Assembly: GCF_003672135.1 (NCBI RefSeq)
Contig: NC_039510.1
Location: 5,084,001-5,148,000 of the forward strand
Source of the DNA: Ooceraea biroi
Taxonomy: Eukaryota; Arthropoda; Insecta; Hymenoptera; Formicidae
Direction of reading: 5' to 3'
DNA length: 64,000 bases
This document shows positions 1-13,623 of this stretch, piece after piece. The notes under the pieces were generated by a model that was not told where the DNA came from, ran no database searches, and worked only from the letters and a program-made list of their open reading frames with translations. The translations under genes were made by a program, and so were the position numbers. Numbering within the stretch: the first letter of the stretch is position 1; each line of letters begins with the position of its first letter.

Positions 1-1816
1 ACGTAATACAATCTAGCTAATGATAATTAATCGAATCTCAGGACAGAGATTAGCGGCACGTCCCAGACGACGGAGTCGAGGACGCAGGATCAAAGGATCA
101 GCCGGGACGATCCACGAGAGTTTTACGACCGGACTTTACGCATGATGATCCGCAAGCCAATTTGTCCGCCGGACGATGAGCCCAGCATATACTGAAATTA
201 CGTCGTGGCTGCCTGTAATTATCGCGAATTGCACGCGAGGGAGGTACCTTCCCTTTCACGCGGTGTCGCAGGGGACGTCACAACGAAACGTCGCTGGGAA
301 AATCCTATAAAAAATAAAGTTTTCTGCGGACGAACGCGCGCGTAGTTTCATCTTCTCGAAGAGACGGACGGCGAGAAAAGGATCCCGCTCGCTTATGCAA
401 ACGACCAGCAAGTAACTTGTCGAGACGTTTCCTTCGGGCGACTTCCTTCCTCCTCGCGTATCCCTTGAATTTCGCTGCGCGTTTTGCGCACCGTCGCCGA
501 GCTGTCTGTTCCACTCGCATCGAAAAAGGGCTTAAGCGATTCCTCGTCGTCGTTTGTGCGAGGGACACGTGCAGGAAACGTCTCGTGAACATGTTCGTTG
601 CACCGAAGCAGCGAGCTGCACGATCGATAACAAGAGTTCTCCCGCAAATATTTAAGATTATACACTCCGCTGTCGGGGCGCATCACGACGCGATGTTGCA
701 TAGCTAATAATTTGCGTCATGTTCTCTTTTCTTTTCTTTCGGTGCTTCGAGGTGCGTGAAAGTTCTCTCATCGCGGTGATTCGGCTGAAAATAACGCGCG
801 TTGTGGAAAACGTGTGAATCTCGCTGCAACGCAGTAAATAAGTTTCTAATTACGGATACTTTATTTGTTCTCGTTTTTTTTCGACGTCGATGAATTTTAA
901 TGTTGAAGATTCTTTTGAAGGAATCTTTTAAACTTACAGTTTGCAAGAATCATCAGGATTAACGACGACACGGTTTACTTCCGTCAGGTAACACGGTGAT
1001 CCCGATGAACGCATCGAACGCCGATTTCTCACAAAAGCGCATACCGGAGTGCCGGAACAATGGCGTGCCCACTGATGTCGGTATTATTAGGCACAATTAT
1101 GTGGCGGTAGCGCAATCACCGTATGCAGTGAGGTGTAACATTTATAATTAACCCGCAGGCAACTGCGCACGTCGCGCGCGTAATCGGGACTTGTAACCGG
1201 AAGTAATCTCTCGGCAGAAAAAAACGAGAGGAAGATACCTCACTGTCGTTTTTACGAGGTCAAATTTCAATCATTATTATTCATTGTGTTGTTACGCTAA
1301 ACAGCCAAGGCCTGCCTTGAACGTAAAAGCACAATCAGCACTTTTCTAAGTGATTATTTCTTGAACGACCGTTTTCTCTGGAATTTATTACTCTCACCAT
1401 TTTCGTAGGAGCGCTTTCATCCTTTTTCATGATACCCCTTTTAGTTTTATTTTCAAGAATACATTCGCGGCCATTTATTTTTCTGACTGAGGATTTCCCA
1501 ACACACGCACGACGGTAGGAGAAAATCCGCGACTGACTGAGTAAAAAGACGCGATCAAGTTAATCGTCCATCATGGTTTTTAATTGCTCTATCTAATCTG
1601 AGGAGAGAGACAAATAACGATCCGTCCTAGTTAGTAGAGCACTTGCGAAGGTGCGAGCGTTAGGCGCTCGCACATGTCCGAGTGCCGGTGTTAGAAAGCG
1701 AGTTACGCGAGTGCGCGCGCGTGCCTTTGTTCGCGTTCATTATCCATGCGGTGACGGTGATTCGACGGTAATTTCATTTTTTTGCTTGCCTGTTTGTTCT
1801 TTTACATAAATGTGCG

Positions 1817-1870
1817 CGACGACGACAATAACGATGATGATGATGAAGAAGAAAAAGAAGAAGACGACGA
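1817..1870. repeat. GAC/GAT/GAA trinucleotide microsatellite
   Basis: Imperfect trinucleotide run moving from GAC units through GAT units to GAA units and back to GAC. It is ordinary simple-sequence DNA with no gene in frame around it. Confidence 0.8.
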
Positions 1871-4800
1871 AAGTCCGCCAAGACAATGATTGAGATGTCT
1901 CAGCGTTCTGCGACGTGCAGTTTGCGTTGCACCGACTCGCCATGCAATTTTGTTATTGCGAAATACGATTGCGCAATTTAATCCTCGTGTTCTTTCACGG
2001 TAGTATTATTATTTTAAAAAGATATGCGCTAGAAAAATTATTCTGCGAATTGGGCCGATTAAATTATTTCAAGAGAACGTTAACTCGGTTAACTTTTGAT
2101 TTCGCGTGGATTTACTCAATTTACTTGATTCTAATGTTACCGGAATTATTCAAGATTGCCACGAAATAGGTTGCCTTGTCTCCTCCCCGTTGTCTGCAAT
2201 ATGAGGCCGGCCAATTATCCAATTTGCGACTGGCGAATTCACGTCGAACGAATGATTGGGATTGCGCGGCGCAACTTACGTCATCGGTTATACCGATCAC
2301 GCCGAAGGGCGTTTTGTACGATCAATGGTACCGGGGCACGTAATCAAGTGATTCGGCATGATTGCACGTTCGTTGCGCGTTCCCTATCCACATAGCTCGC
2401 AATGAAACGGCGTTAAATGGTAATACCGCGATTGTTACGTAGTCGTGTCCATTGTTCTCGCAGAAAACGAGTTCCTGACATTGAAAACGCGCGCTCACGT
2501 GTGCCCACTCTCGGAGCACTCTTTTTCGCGTGACGCTAAATGCGATCGCGGTAGCATGGCACTTCAATTTCGGATGACACGGCACGTATGGCTTTGAATC
2601 GTATTATGTAATTTTTATTCGAGTTTACGAATGTTCGTCACGACGATATGACAAACTACAAAACACGCATTTACGTTGCATATCGTGATTTCCTACTTTC
2701 TTTTCAGAACCGCGCGTTTCTCGCGATTTTTACGCGACAATTATCGTCACTTCTGTATCCGGTTTAGCATTAATATTCTGATATTCTAACTATTCAATTG
2801 ACATTTAAAATCCGAAGTTTCACGGTTTCACGGTTTCTCTGGCCGTCGCACGTACACATATGTAACTTTTATGGTATTTACCGTAGAAAAATATTCAACT
2901 CACAGCAGATTGCATAAATTTCTGCGCGCGGTTTGCACAGGTGTGACACACGCGCGTGCGCGCGCTTTCGCTAAGAAACTTAAATAGACCCTGGTGTAAA
3001 AATCGCAGTTTGCGAAAAGCAATCCTTTCTCTCGTGTACCATTCTCGAGTCTTTGCTGCAAGCATTGTTTATCTCGCTGCAATAGTACAGTACTCTTAAT
3101 CAACTTTATCTCATCAAAATCATACGTTGATATTTCAAGACGTTGAACGGCGAAATTTGTCGATACTGACATCGATTAATTACAAAATTGTAAAATTCTG
3201 ACGATGAATATTTAATTATTAAAAAATTATTCTTCGCGTCGACATAATTTATACGCTTAAAGTACATATCTACGCGCTGTAATCTTGTCAAGGAGCATCT
3301 CACGCACACCATACGCACAGTGACGTTTACCGATGGAAGGAAAGCCTTGTGAAGGTTTCACTAGTGCGCTTTCAGCAGCTCGTCCGTTGTGTGTAAGAAT
3401 GGTTTGCATTTCACCGGAGAAACTCCTGCGGGGAACGAGCGGGTCGACGAAATCGTCTTGCGTTCGCTTTCCATCCTCCTCGACACGGCTTTGTCCTTGC
3501 TCGCGCTACGCGGATGCTCTTTTTCGCAGCTTGTCGCCCCGCAGCATCTCGAGGCACCATATGCCGCACAGACGAAGGAACCGTTCTCACTTCTCGCCAA
3601 TCTTTTCTCTTTTGGCAGGCGCACAAACATCTGCTAAGCGTTTAACCCTTTTCCAGATCTCATCTCGGTTGGCCAATATTTGCGGAGAAACTAAAAGGCG
3701 CTAAAAGCGTATTAGATTCGATGATATTGGTAAATCGCGACGATGATGGTAAATCTTTCATGATACGGACTTGAGTAATACTTTCTATTTGACATTTTTC
3801 TTTGTATTTTCGTTTGTGTTATTATAACTACTACTTGCGGGTATATCGATATCTTCATTGTTACGGTATCGATTTTTCTTTTATTGACTCGCAATTTTAT
3901 CCGTTTTTGCTTTTGGTAAGAAAAGCCTCAAGTCACGCGCGAATATGATGGGGAGGAGACCCAGTTTATAGACGAAAAAGATTCCTCGCGGAGGAGAGAG
4001 CGCGGATCGCGGTGGATTTCTTTTATTGCCCGTTTCCCGGCGCTCGTCTCGCTCGACAGAGTCGCGGTTGGAAAATTCATCTTTGGAAAGTGTGTCGATA
4101 GCTCTTTTCGAGTGCGCTCCTCCCGCGGGACGGAAACGTGAAAGTGTTTCGAAGGTCGGGAAATTAAGGCGCGTGCGATTAAGGCGGTCGCGTGGCGAGC
4201 ATAAAAACGTGGTTTGATCGGGACGATCCCGGGAGAGCGATCGTAGAGATTTTGCTACACCGTAGAACGATTTTACGCGCCCGTTAACGGCACGATGCGT
4301 GCTCGATCTCTCTCGAAAGCACGCCCGCTATCGATGACCCCTCGTGTAGCGATGCGTTAAGAGTAATGCCGGCCACGTTAGCGCATTCATCGCCAATGAA
4401 TCTGCAACACGTGCGCTCGTTGTACAAGCATAGGAGCACAACGAGCGTTGCTCTCGCCACGTTAATTTATGCCAATATCCGCGTCACACATTTTTGCTAT
4501 AATAGATGTAGCAGATTGTACGCGTTTTTTTACGCGTTACGGATGGATGATTTTCTGTGTCGCTTTTACTTTTGACGCATTATTTGTTGAGCCGTACAAA
4601 ATAATTGAGAATATGTGCGTAACACGTGCACAGTTTGCGTCGATTTTTTTATGAGTCTACCGCAGAGTGAATCGCGCCACATTACTTTTGAACCGTATCG
4701 ATGATAGAATCCGGAGCTGTACAGAGGGCTGATGATTTTTATGGTAATTAATTCGAAAGTTGCGCTCGCGTCGAACGCGCGCGTTCAATTTTCATTAAAG

Positions 4801-5835
4801 CAAGCGCGTCGAGCGCGCAGACGTGCGACGTGGGGAATCGCGTTATTTTTTTTTTCTTTCTCTTCTCGGCCACGAGAGATGGAGAAATATCCGCTTGCAA
4901 AAGTGCGGCTCGGCACTTTAATTAAGTCTCTTTTCGTCGAGTGTCGTCGCGCGGCCAGAAGAAAGTGGCGAAGGGTCTTTCGAATGAGTCCAATGAAATT
5001 ACGCCACTTTTACGAGGTGTTCCTCCTAGTCACGTGTAATCGACGGCCGCGCATTAAATTTCATTTAACGTGTTTCTTGCACGCGCTCGCTCGCGCTGCC
5101 AAGCGCGTGCTTTCTCGACGTAATGGCCGTCCATTACTTCGATGGAGATCATCGCTGCGCCGTACGCAATCGATCTCGGCGATCCCCGCGATTAAACCGC
5201 GATGCATCCTGAAATACAATCGCCAACCGTAAACGTCTTCTAATAACAAAGTATTACAGGATGTCCCAGAGCTGTCGCATTTTCTTCCTGTTACAGATTC
5301 TTGGTACTCGTTGTGCCGATTTCTCCAGGTGAAAACGTATTTATCAATTATCTGATCTTATGTTTAGCAATTATCTGATTTTCAATATTGAATATTCTGC
5401 GAATTTAATGCGAAATTAAATTTAAAGTTACGTAGCTGAATCAGAATGGAATGAATGAGAACAAAATCTACTTTTATTGATCATTACGCTGAAATCTCTC
5501 TTGGCTTGAATGCTGAAACATGATCTCTCACATGAAATGTTTGTTACGGCAAACGATTTTGCAGAGGTGCAATTTCCTTCACGTCCGTCGAGAAATTCAT
5601 AATTGAAACACAACACAGATTCTTGATGTGCGATGATATGAAATATATTTATTATTACATTACAGAACCAAAGAGACGTTTCCGACTGAATTCGAACGTC
5701 TCTATCGATGCTTCCGCATTCGGTCAGGCGGATCGTTCTTTTCACGGTGTTCGGCGCGTTTCGCTCGTAAACGTCCGCACTTTATCACGCGCTCGATTTT
5801 GCATTACGTTTATCTGCCGTAAATCGACTGCGCTC

Positions 5836-5857
5836 GCCGATACGCGCGCGTATCGGC
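5836..5857. repeat. 22-bp perfect palindrome
   Basis: GCCGATA, then CGCGCGCG, then TATCGGC reads the same on both strands over 22 bp with no spacer. It is isolated and has no flanking element. It could be a chance structure in CpG-rich DNA or a dyad binding site. Confidence 0.7.
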
Positions 5858-8800
5858 ACGTATCATGGAGAGCAGGTTCCGGACGTGACGAGTCGGTGGA
5901 CGCGCTAAATTATCGGATATTATCGGAGAATTTTCCGCTCTCGAAGTCGCGAATCGTGAAGCGGCCGCCTCACGATCGTAAACGTTGCCTGCGTCAAACT
6001 CGCGGCGAGTTTCTGTCGCGGACCTCTTCAACCGTTGATATGTGTGTCAGCGTGTTAGCTATACGACGTGTCTCGCGACCCGTTTCCTTGTTTTGTGGAG
6101 GCAACTTTTATAGCAAATCACTCTTGCGAGCGCTCGATATCCCGGAAATCGTCGTGACACGTCCAAGGCCGCGTGCGCAGTTTTAATTCGCGCGGATATT
6201 GGATGAACTCTCAATAAAGCCACGTCTGGAAGTCGCCGTTGGCCGCACAAGAAAAATGGATATTTTACGCTCCGCGAAAAATCGGGGGGGCCGATGTCGG
6301 CGCGAAAAAGTAGCGAGTTAAATCCTTCTTTCGCAAGGCCGATCGATCTTTCACGCTCGATCACCCGTCCTTGATTCCATTCGCGCGGTAAAACCGCGCA
6401 AGGAAATAATATTCCGCTTCTGTCTTTCACGTCCGAGTAGATCCGCTTGGACCGGTCGGTCGATCAATCGGCCGATCGGTGCCACCGTTCGTCGTTTCTC
6501 AACTAAAAGGAGTGCATTGGTGAATGTCGGCTCGCGATTTCCGCGATCGGCGAACCGGCGCGCCCGCGTCGCGACTCGCGACGAGAGGCGCCCGCGCGGT
6601 TTTTCGAGCGGAGCTGCAGGTCGCGGCTGCTAATTCGCGCGGCCGCGTCATGTTGCGTGCCATACCGCGATACGGGCGAATTTATCGTTGAACGATAAAC
6701 CGGCTACATACGCGGAACGCTCGAGCCGATAAATCGCGGTTAATAACGGTGAACAGAGGCCCTGCGCGTGTAAGGTCGCCGGTGTCTCGGTGAACGCGCA
6801 TACGGGTACCCGATCGTGCGATTAGCGGCCACGACCCCCAGCGAGCGGTAACGCACTTCGTGAATTGTAACCAAATTGAATAACACTCGCCGCTCGACGC
6901 TGCCAGTCAAGCTGGCGGTACGGCGGATTATTAATTGCGCGTAATTGCCGCGTGCGAGCCGCGCGCGATAATTCCCGATTGAACCGCGCGGGTCAGGGCA
7001 TCGATCGTCGATCTGCGAGCAGCGAAAATGTCGATCGATGAAAAAAAGTGACGGTTCTCTAAGCTCACGTGCCTCACGCGAAACGCAGCGTATTCGCGAC
7101 GTGTCTTGCAATTTATCGTGAACTTATCGCTAACGCGTTTTTCATGTATCGCCGATTACGCGAACACTCGAAATGGACGTATTATTATGGACGTATGTAT
7201 TATGTTATACAATACACTGAGACGTTAAGCGAAAAATCATGAGATTATTTAGCGATCCGGCGCTGATATCTTGAGATCGAAGCAATTATTGGAAAGCTAG
7301 ATGCCACAGGTAAAAGCAGATTAAACGTTGTCGAAAGTACCTCAGGTCTATAAAAAGCTTATTCAGGAACTGGATTAAATTTATATAGGACCGAATTATG
7401 AGCAGATTAAATTTTTACGACTTGAAGGCACACTATTGTGATGCCTGAGTGCATCCTCGGATTTGAGGTCACGAGATTTTTCTGAATCTCCGATTCAATG
7501 ATCGGTCGCTGATGGTTCACCGGTCATTCACTGGCGCGCCTATCCTACTTTTTCCTTTTCCTGGCGCGTTATCTGCGCCTCGCTGCCCCGGTGAGTGTCT
7601 ATTTGGAAGTGATTGGGCGAGAGAACGCGCGCCCTCGTAACACCTAATCTGCATCGAACGCGGAAGCGGTCATCGCGCGCCGTCTCGTCGTCCGGCGGAA
7701 CTGGTTCTGTTCGGGGAAGATCAAGGCTCGATCCGCAGGGCGATCCATTGACGATTTATCTTGGATGCATGTCAACGGCGATTAGCGATCGCGGCCGGTC
7801 TCGCTTCGGATCGCCTCTTTTTTTCGACTCGCGCGGCGTAGCGGATAACGCTCTCGGGTCCGCACGCGATTCACGCATTCCTGAAGCCCAACGTATCGAT
7901 ACCTTACGCGCGCCTCGCCTCTCCCAACCGGTATGATGGGATCTTATATGGCTCGTAACTAGTTACTAGATGCATTACGTTATGTTGCTAATATTCCATC
8001 GCTTCCTTTGCCATCTTCATTCTGCGCGATAAAGCGTACATTTTTCTTTTGCAATATATGATATTCCTCTTGGAGAACCACCCTTGAGCGAATCTGAAAC
8101 CTGGTTTCAACTAATGTCATTTAGTTCATATTCGTTTTTAGACTTTATTCGCTAAAAAATGAAGTATAATCGATGTATAACTTAGCATATAATTTAGTAA
8201 AACTTTATGTGTTTTGAATTGTGAAATGAAATACGTAGATCTCTTGTCTTTAGACAGAGTTGCAGGGAGAGAATTGTTGCAGAATAAACGGCGCGAGAAC
8301 AAATCAACTCGGTGCGATTATTTTACTCACGCGGTAGCCTTCGCAGGCGCATAAAAATGTTCATGACAACGGCATAACGAGCCGCGTGGGGGACCATAAA
8401 ACAATGACGACAACCGCGGCTGTTCTCTTGCCGGAATAAGACTCGGCTGACATCGAGGACACCTTGCCTCTTCCGGTGACGAACATAAAAGCATCGTAGC
8501 TGCGCGCAGATGCGTTTTTGCGCGCGCGATCTCGATCTGGCGACGATCGTCGATCATCACGTCTCGATCTCGCCGGGACGCCGCGAGCAACGCGTGTAGA
8601 AGGCGATACAAGGCCACCGTCGTTCACATCTCAACGTTGTTCGGAAATAAACCGGCGGTCTAGGCCTTGCCTATGCTCGGTATATGGCGCACAAGGTTGC
8701 GCGAGCAACGAACCGACGAATCGTAGCGGCGACCGGCGTGTCTTCCGAGCCCTCTCACTTTTTTTTCTTCTTCACCCGCGTCTCCCCGCGTGGCATTCGA

Positions 8801-11800
8801 TTTCACGCAGTAAATCGATCGGTCGAACTTGCTCGGCCCGTTTGCTCGCCGTCCGGCTGACTACATTTCCTCGTCGTGCTCGTAAACGCCGCGGACGATA
8901 CTTTATTGACAGTTAAATTTATCCGTAACGCGCTATTAATAACTGTCGCTCGTTCGCGGCAACCTGTAAAGCCGCGTAACAGCATCGTTAGCTTCTCGCA
9001 AGAGAGTAGCGCGCGCAAGAGATTGTCTAATAATTAATATATGCATGTAGTTTGTTTTCTATCGCTACAGACGTATCTGATATTTGCACATTACATAGCA
9101 ATAGAACCCGGATTGCTCACGAATTGTTAATGGAATCTCCACGTTAATTTCAATCATACAGCACGTGTTCCAGTGACAGATGATGGATCTCGCTGCGATT
9201 AAATCAAATTAATTTCGCATTGACCGGACGAAACGAAATTAGCTATCAAGAGCGCTCGCAATGTATCACGAACGTATTAAAGCCTGCATAGGAGAAACGC
9301 TGTCTTATCATTAACTACGAGTTTATTAACGCGATTCTTCGCGGCGTGATATGTCGCGCGTAAAATCCGCGCGGTCGTCATTAACGAGCGTGAACTCGCT
9401 CTCACGGCATTCAGTCTCGCTCGGAGCTCAACGATAAGTTTTGATTAATCTAATTAAAGCGAATGTAACCGACCGATACCGTTACGTATCCGTTGTGTGC
9501 GCGTCGCCAATTAAATCCACGGACAGGGACGCGCCTCCCGCGCGTGCAATCGTGAGCGCGGAGTGTCGGAGTGTGATTGATATCGATCACCGATTTCGCG
9601 ATACTGTTAGGACGCGGTTAATGCCGGATCTCGCACGACACGGCTCGTTAATCGGCCAACTGCGATATTACCGCGTTGGAGAACGTAGGCGGCCATTGTC
9701 TCTCGATCGTTAAGCATCCCCATGCGATTCTGCATGCGTAATTAACCGACATATACGCGCTAATCGACAGAGGATTTTAGTTAATCTAGAGTTTCATGCT
9801 GGATGTCTGATCTCGGTATTAATAATATTTTTCTTAGATCTTTATTGTTTTGAAACCTTGACTTGTTTTATGCGGTTGTGTTAGCAGTTTAAATAATTTG
9901 GAATCGATGTGAACTTTATTTGATTATCCCTCATCGATCAAGGGACTTTTGTTATTTCATCATACCATCTTAACGTAGGTGCTTTCTCTTGTATGTACTT
10001 GGGCGGACTTCCGGCTTGCCTCGTGCTCGTTTGCAGACGCGAGAGAAGAATACAAATGTCGTCATGAGGTTGGTATATACTTGCTTCGTATAAGCACATA
10101 TGTACGTCGTGATACGTCGTGATGTACCGACACGCATGCTTGTTGTGACAAGCAAGAATCGTAGAGGTATCGTGGCGAGTGCGGCGATTTATTTTTCAAC
10201 AGTAATAGTTTTGGGTTGGCGCTTGTCACGCTCTCATAAAACACTGTGAAATTCGCAAGCCTCGGTTTCCGCAAATCGACAGCGACACGTATCTTAAATT
10301 TCGCAGCGTTCACCTCGCCGTACTAGCTGTCTCGTCGTTTCCACAAACGCCAGGAACTCGCCGGTGCTTGCATTACGCGGCGTAGAGCATTCCTCGAGGC
10401 TCGCCAGCCGCGAAACGGCGGATTTGCATAATGCGGATAATTTATTAACGTTCGACGCACTCGCGGGCGCGAAATCGCGCGACGTCCACGCTTTTCCTTT
10501 TGGCCGTCGATGGTGGTTTCGTCGATTTGCATATTACTGCAACGTCCTGCTGCCCGGGGCGGTTTCTACATAGGAACTAGGCGGGATGTCTCGAGTCTCG
10601 AGAGCGTACACGTACGTTATTCTCCTCAAGCGAGCGATACGCTTTCCGAACTTCCATACATGATAAATTCCAGTGATCGTAATCTTCTGATAATAATACC
10701 AATAATGATGACTAGGATCATGAATACGCATGTATATTTTAACAAGAGTTTCAATATTCAAGTCGCACCACTTTCAAGGTGATCAATTTGCATTTCAAAA
10801 AAATATGAGGAATGTTTTCATGCTTCATAATTTTACTTGATTTTTTTATTTTAATTTTACTTCATCGTATTTCATCGCTTTCGAATTTAATTAATAAATT
10901 TCCGCGCGTTTCTGTTCTGTTTTCATAATTACCGTTTGCTGTATTCTACTGTAGACGAGAAGAGGATTCTCATCAAGCTTCGTATCTCGGAATACATGTG
11001 CTGTTTCAATCCCAATATTCCTCTTTTTACTTTTACTTTTTGCTCCATGCTGCCTTTTATTCCTTTGAAGCTTTTGGATGGCGCGGCAACATTCGCCGTG
11101 CCGCGTGTCACCTTTCGGAGTCGTGCAGCCGGTGTTAGCGTATGCATATGCATTATGTAAACGAAATGCATTATGTAAAGAAGTCCAAGGGGTCAGAGTT
11201 CGCGGTCTTGCAGGTCATTGCGCGTTTCTCGCGCGCGCTTTTAAGCGTTCACGACGACCCAGTCGGCCGGCGAGCAGATTACGACGATAAAGATGACGTA
11301 TAAAAGAGGATAAATGCATGCTGCTCAGGTATGACTAGAATTCCTGGCGAGTAGCTCGCCATACGCCTGTCCATGCATCGGCCTCAAAAGCGCGCGTTCA
11401 CCGCGACCAACAATGCGGATTTCACCGTTTTGCGGTATAAAAACTACTTCCGCGTTTAATTCGGAGCAATTTCAGAAAAATGAAGTTATCCAACGTTCGA
11501 AATAATAATCGCATATTCATCCGTGATCCCTTTCTCCTGGGTTATACCACAGTCCGAGTGTACACTCTATACCCTCAGAAAGGATTTCTGATAACAAGAC
11601 GAAAAATATTCTTGACTAATTTAATCGTATTACAAGTATAAAAAATATGAAAATAAAACAATTTTTAATTTAAATCAGTAATTTCTATTCTTCTCTCTCG
11701 AATTAAATAAGATTGTCTTACTGTCTTGAGGCAAGGGTAGCATATACAAATCTATGCTTATATATTCTTGTATGTAGAATAATTTGATATTAACGCCACT

Positions 11801-11883
11801 TTATAGTAGGCTTTGTCGATGTCGACGCATCATTTTCTCACAGTCGCTCGTCGACTCGGCGCTTCTGCGTCCTTTATTCCGAT

Positions 11884-12474
11884 AAAACGGCCAATATTTA
11901 TGTGTTGCAATCGAAAATCGGGAAAGTGTTTCTGTGTTTCTGTTATTTACAATGAATAAGTGCAATACTCTACAAGAAATATTAAAAGATATGGAAATGT
12001 CTTATCTCGAATCTTATTTCTCGAGTAAGTATATACAGGGTGTCCGGTAATGATCGCTCCAGCTTCCGTACACGAGTAGAGCGGATCGAGACGAAGAGAA
12101 AAGTCCTATACCGTTTTGCGATATTCGCAATAATAATCGAAATATTGAATATTAAAGTGAAGCGAATCCAGAGCGCGCGGAGGCGAGTGCCGAGCCGCTC
12201 GAGGTATAGGATTATTATTGCGAATATCGCAAAACGGTATAGGACTTTTCTCTTCGTCTCGATCCGCTCTACTCGTGTACGGAAGCTGGGGCGATCATTA
12301 CCGGACACCCTGTATATACTTACTTGAGAAATAAGATTCGAGATAAGACATTTCCATATCTTTTAATATTTCTTGTAGAGTATTGCACTTATTCATTGTA
12401 AATAACAGAAACACAGAAATACACAGAAACACTTTCCCGATTTTCGATTACAACACATAAATATTGGCCGTTTT
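11884..12474. repeat. 591-bp near-perfect palindrome
   Basis: The left arm starts at AAAACGGCCAATATTTATG (11,884) and the right arm ends with its reverse complement (12,474). The arms stay paired down to about 12,138 and 12,208, leaving a spacer of about 70 bp. The few differences include single substitutions and a roughly 12-bp internal duplication of a CACAGAAA word in the right arm. Because of the symmetry both strands contain the same open frame of about 100 codons, which should not be read as a gene. The core from 12,036 to 12,312 has its own CAGGGTGTCC ends. Confidence 0.92.
12036..12312. mobile_element. CAGGGTG-ended fold-back element (core of the palindrome)
   Basis: The core begins CAGGGTGTCCGGTAATGATC and ends with the reverse complement, and TATA lies directly outside each end. 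The same CAGGGTG...CACCCTG ends flanked by TATA recur at 36,617-37,445, so this looks like a family of short non-autonomous DNA transposons. Palindromic flanks make the target duplication unreadable here. No transposase is encoded. I cannot name the superfamily from sequence alone; a TA or TATA target would fit several. Confidence 0.65.
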
Positions 12475-13607
12475 GTGCAGATTCTACAAATTCTCTTACA
12501 AGAATAGAATAAGATGTCTTTTAGATCTCACAATATTCTTAAATCAAGAATATTGTGAACTTGCTACAAATTTTTATCTAAATCCTTCTGAGAAAATTAA
12601 TGAGATAGCACCAAGATTATTTTAATCTAGATTTTAGAATTTTCTATTCAAGATTAAAATATGCTTCTTTTCAATAATAAATATGATTGTCGCTATAGCG
12701 ATCTTATTTTATGACAGATTAAAAAGTAATAGCATTAAGTCCAGAAATCTTTTCTGTGGGTGTAACGAAGGATGCATGTTCTATTAGAAATTTATTTTGC
12801 AAGAAGTAGAAAAGAAAGAAAAAAGAGAGAGAGCTATATAAATATCGCAGCGAAGTCGCAGAGGACGATAATTAGAACGTGTCCAGGATACTTTAAAAAG
12901 TCCATCTGTTCTTAACGGAAGTTTCTAACAAAGTCCGAAACTTCCATTATACTTAACAAGGAAAAAGAGAATAATGCGCCTTACGTTAGCAATTATCAAC
13001 CATTCCATAGATCGTCTCGCGACAGCGCGATGTCTTGATAAGCTCGACGTCAACGATAATGCATGGGGTGCATCTAGAGAGATTTCCGAGTGTTGCTCGT
13101 CGCCGCAGTGAAATCGTTTGTGTGTCGCAACGGTCGCGAGCGGTTGAGTCAGGCGCAGTCTTTGAAGTTTCCATGGCGCGGGGCATCACAAAGCGCCGAT
13201 GAACTCGCGACGCGAGCATGCTGATGAACCCCTGGGTCAATGAGGCGCGTACTTCCTCGCGATAATGGACACTGCATATCTCGGTTTTTTTACGTAATAA
13301 TATCGTCGTGCCGCGTAATAATATCTCATGGCGGGGGCACAACGTGCAAGCCGCGAGCAGAACCCCAACGGTACCCGCGGTAGCGATCTGAAAGATGGAT
13401 CCGTTCTCGCGCCTGCACTTTCTATACGCGTGTTTTCCATTTCCTATCTTCTTCAGGGAGGAGTCAATACAAGCAAATATCTCCTGTGCTCTCTTTCTCT
13501 TTTTCTCTCTGTTTCTTTCTCATGTCGAATATAGAAAGCGTTTCAGAAAAGAATCGTTAGACACCGAACGCGCGTCTGAATAGTGAAGAGAGGAGTTCGC
13601 AGAGAAA

Positions 13608-13623
13608 TAGAGAGAGAGAGAAA
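13608..13623. repeat. AG dinucleotide microsatellite
   Basis: Short perfect AG run, one of several purine or pyrimidine dinucleotide runs in the window. Confidence 0.75.

Larger units (their letters stand above)
1..11883. other. gene-free region 1 (intergenic or intronic)
   Basis: I see no supported gene here. Open frames reach at most about 190 codons, overlap in several frames on both strands, are rich in Arg, Ser and Cys, and lack domain-like composition. That is what CpG-rich, stop-poor DNA gives by chance. The region holds a purine-rich microsatellite near 1,817, a 22-bp perfect palindrome at 5,836, a CAGGATGTCC word at 5,257 that resembles the CAGGGTGTCC end of the repeat at 12,036, and a TATAAAAG box near 11,299 without a gene behind it. 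It may be intergenic or part of a long 5' intron of the coiled-coil gene at 48 kb; the sequence does not decide. Confidence 0.6.

Noticed and set aside
4732..6186. Open frames of 166 and 187 codons (+)
   Set aside because: Basic, repeat-free translations with no recognisable protein. Their length is explained by a low stop-codon density.
11982..12327. Open frames of 95-108 codons with the same N-terminal peptide on both strands
   Set aside because: A direct result of the palindrome. They contain no domain and no transposase motif.
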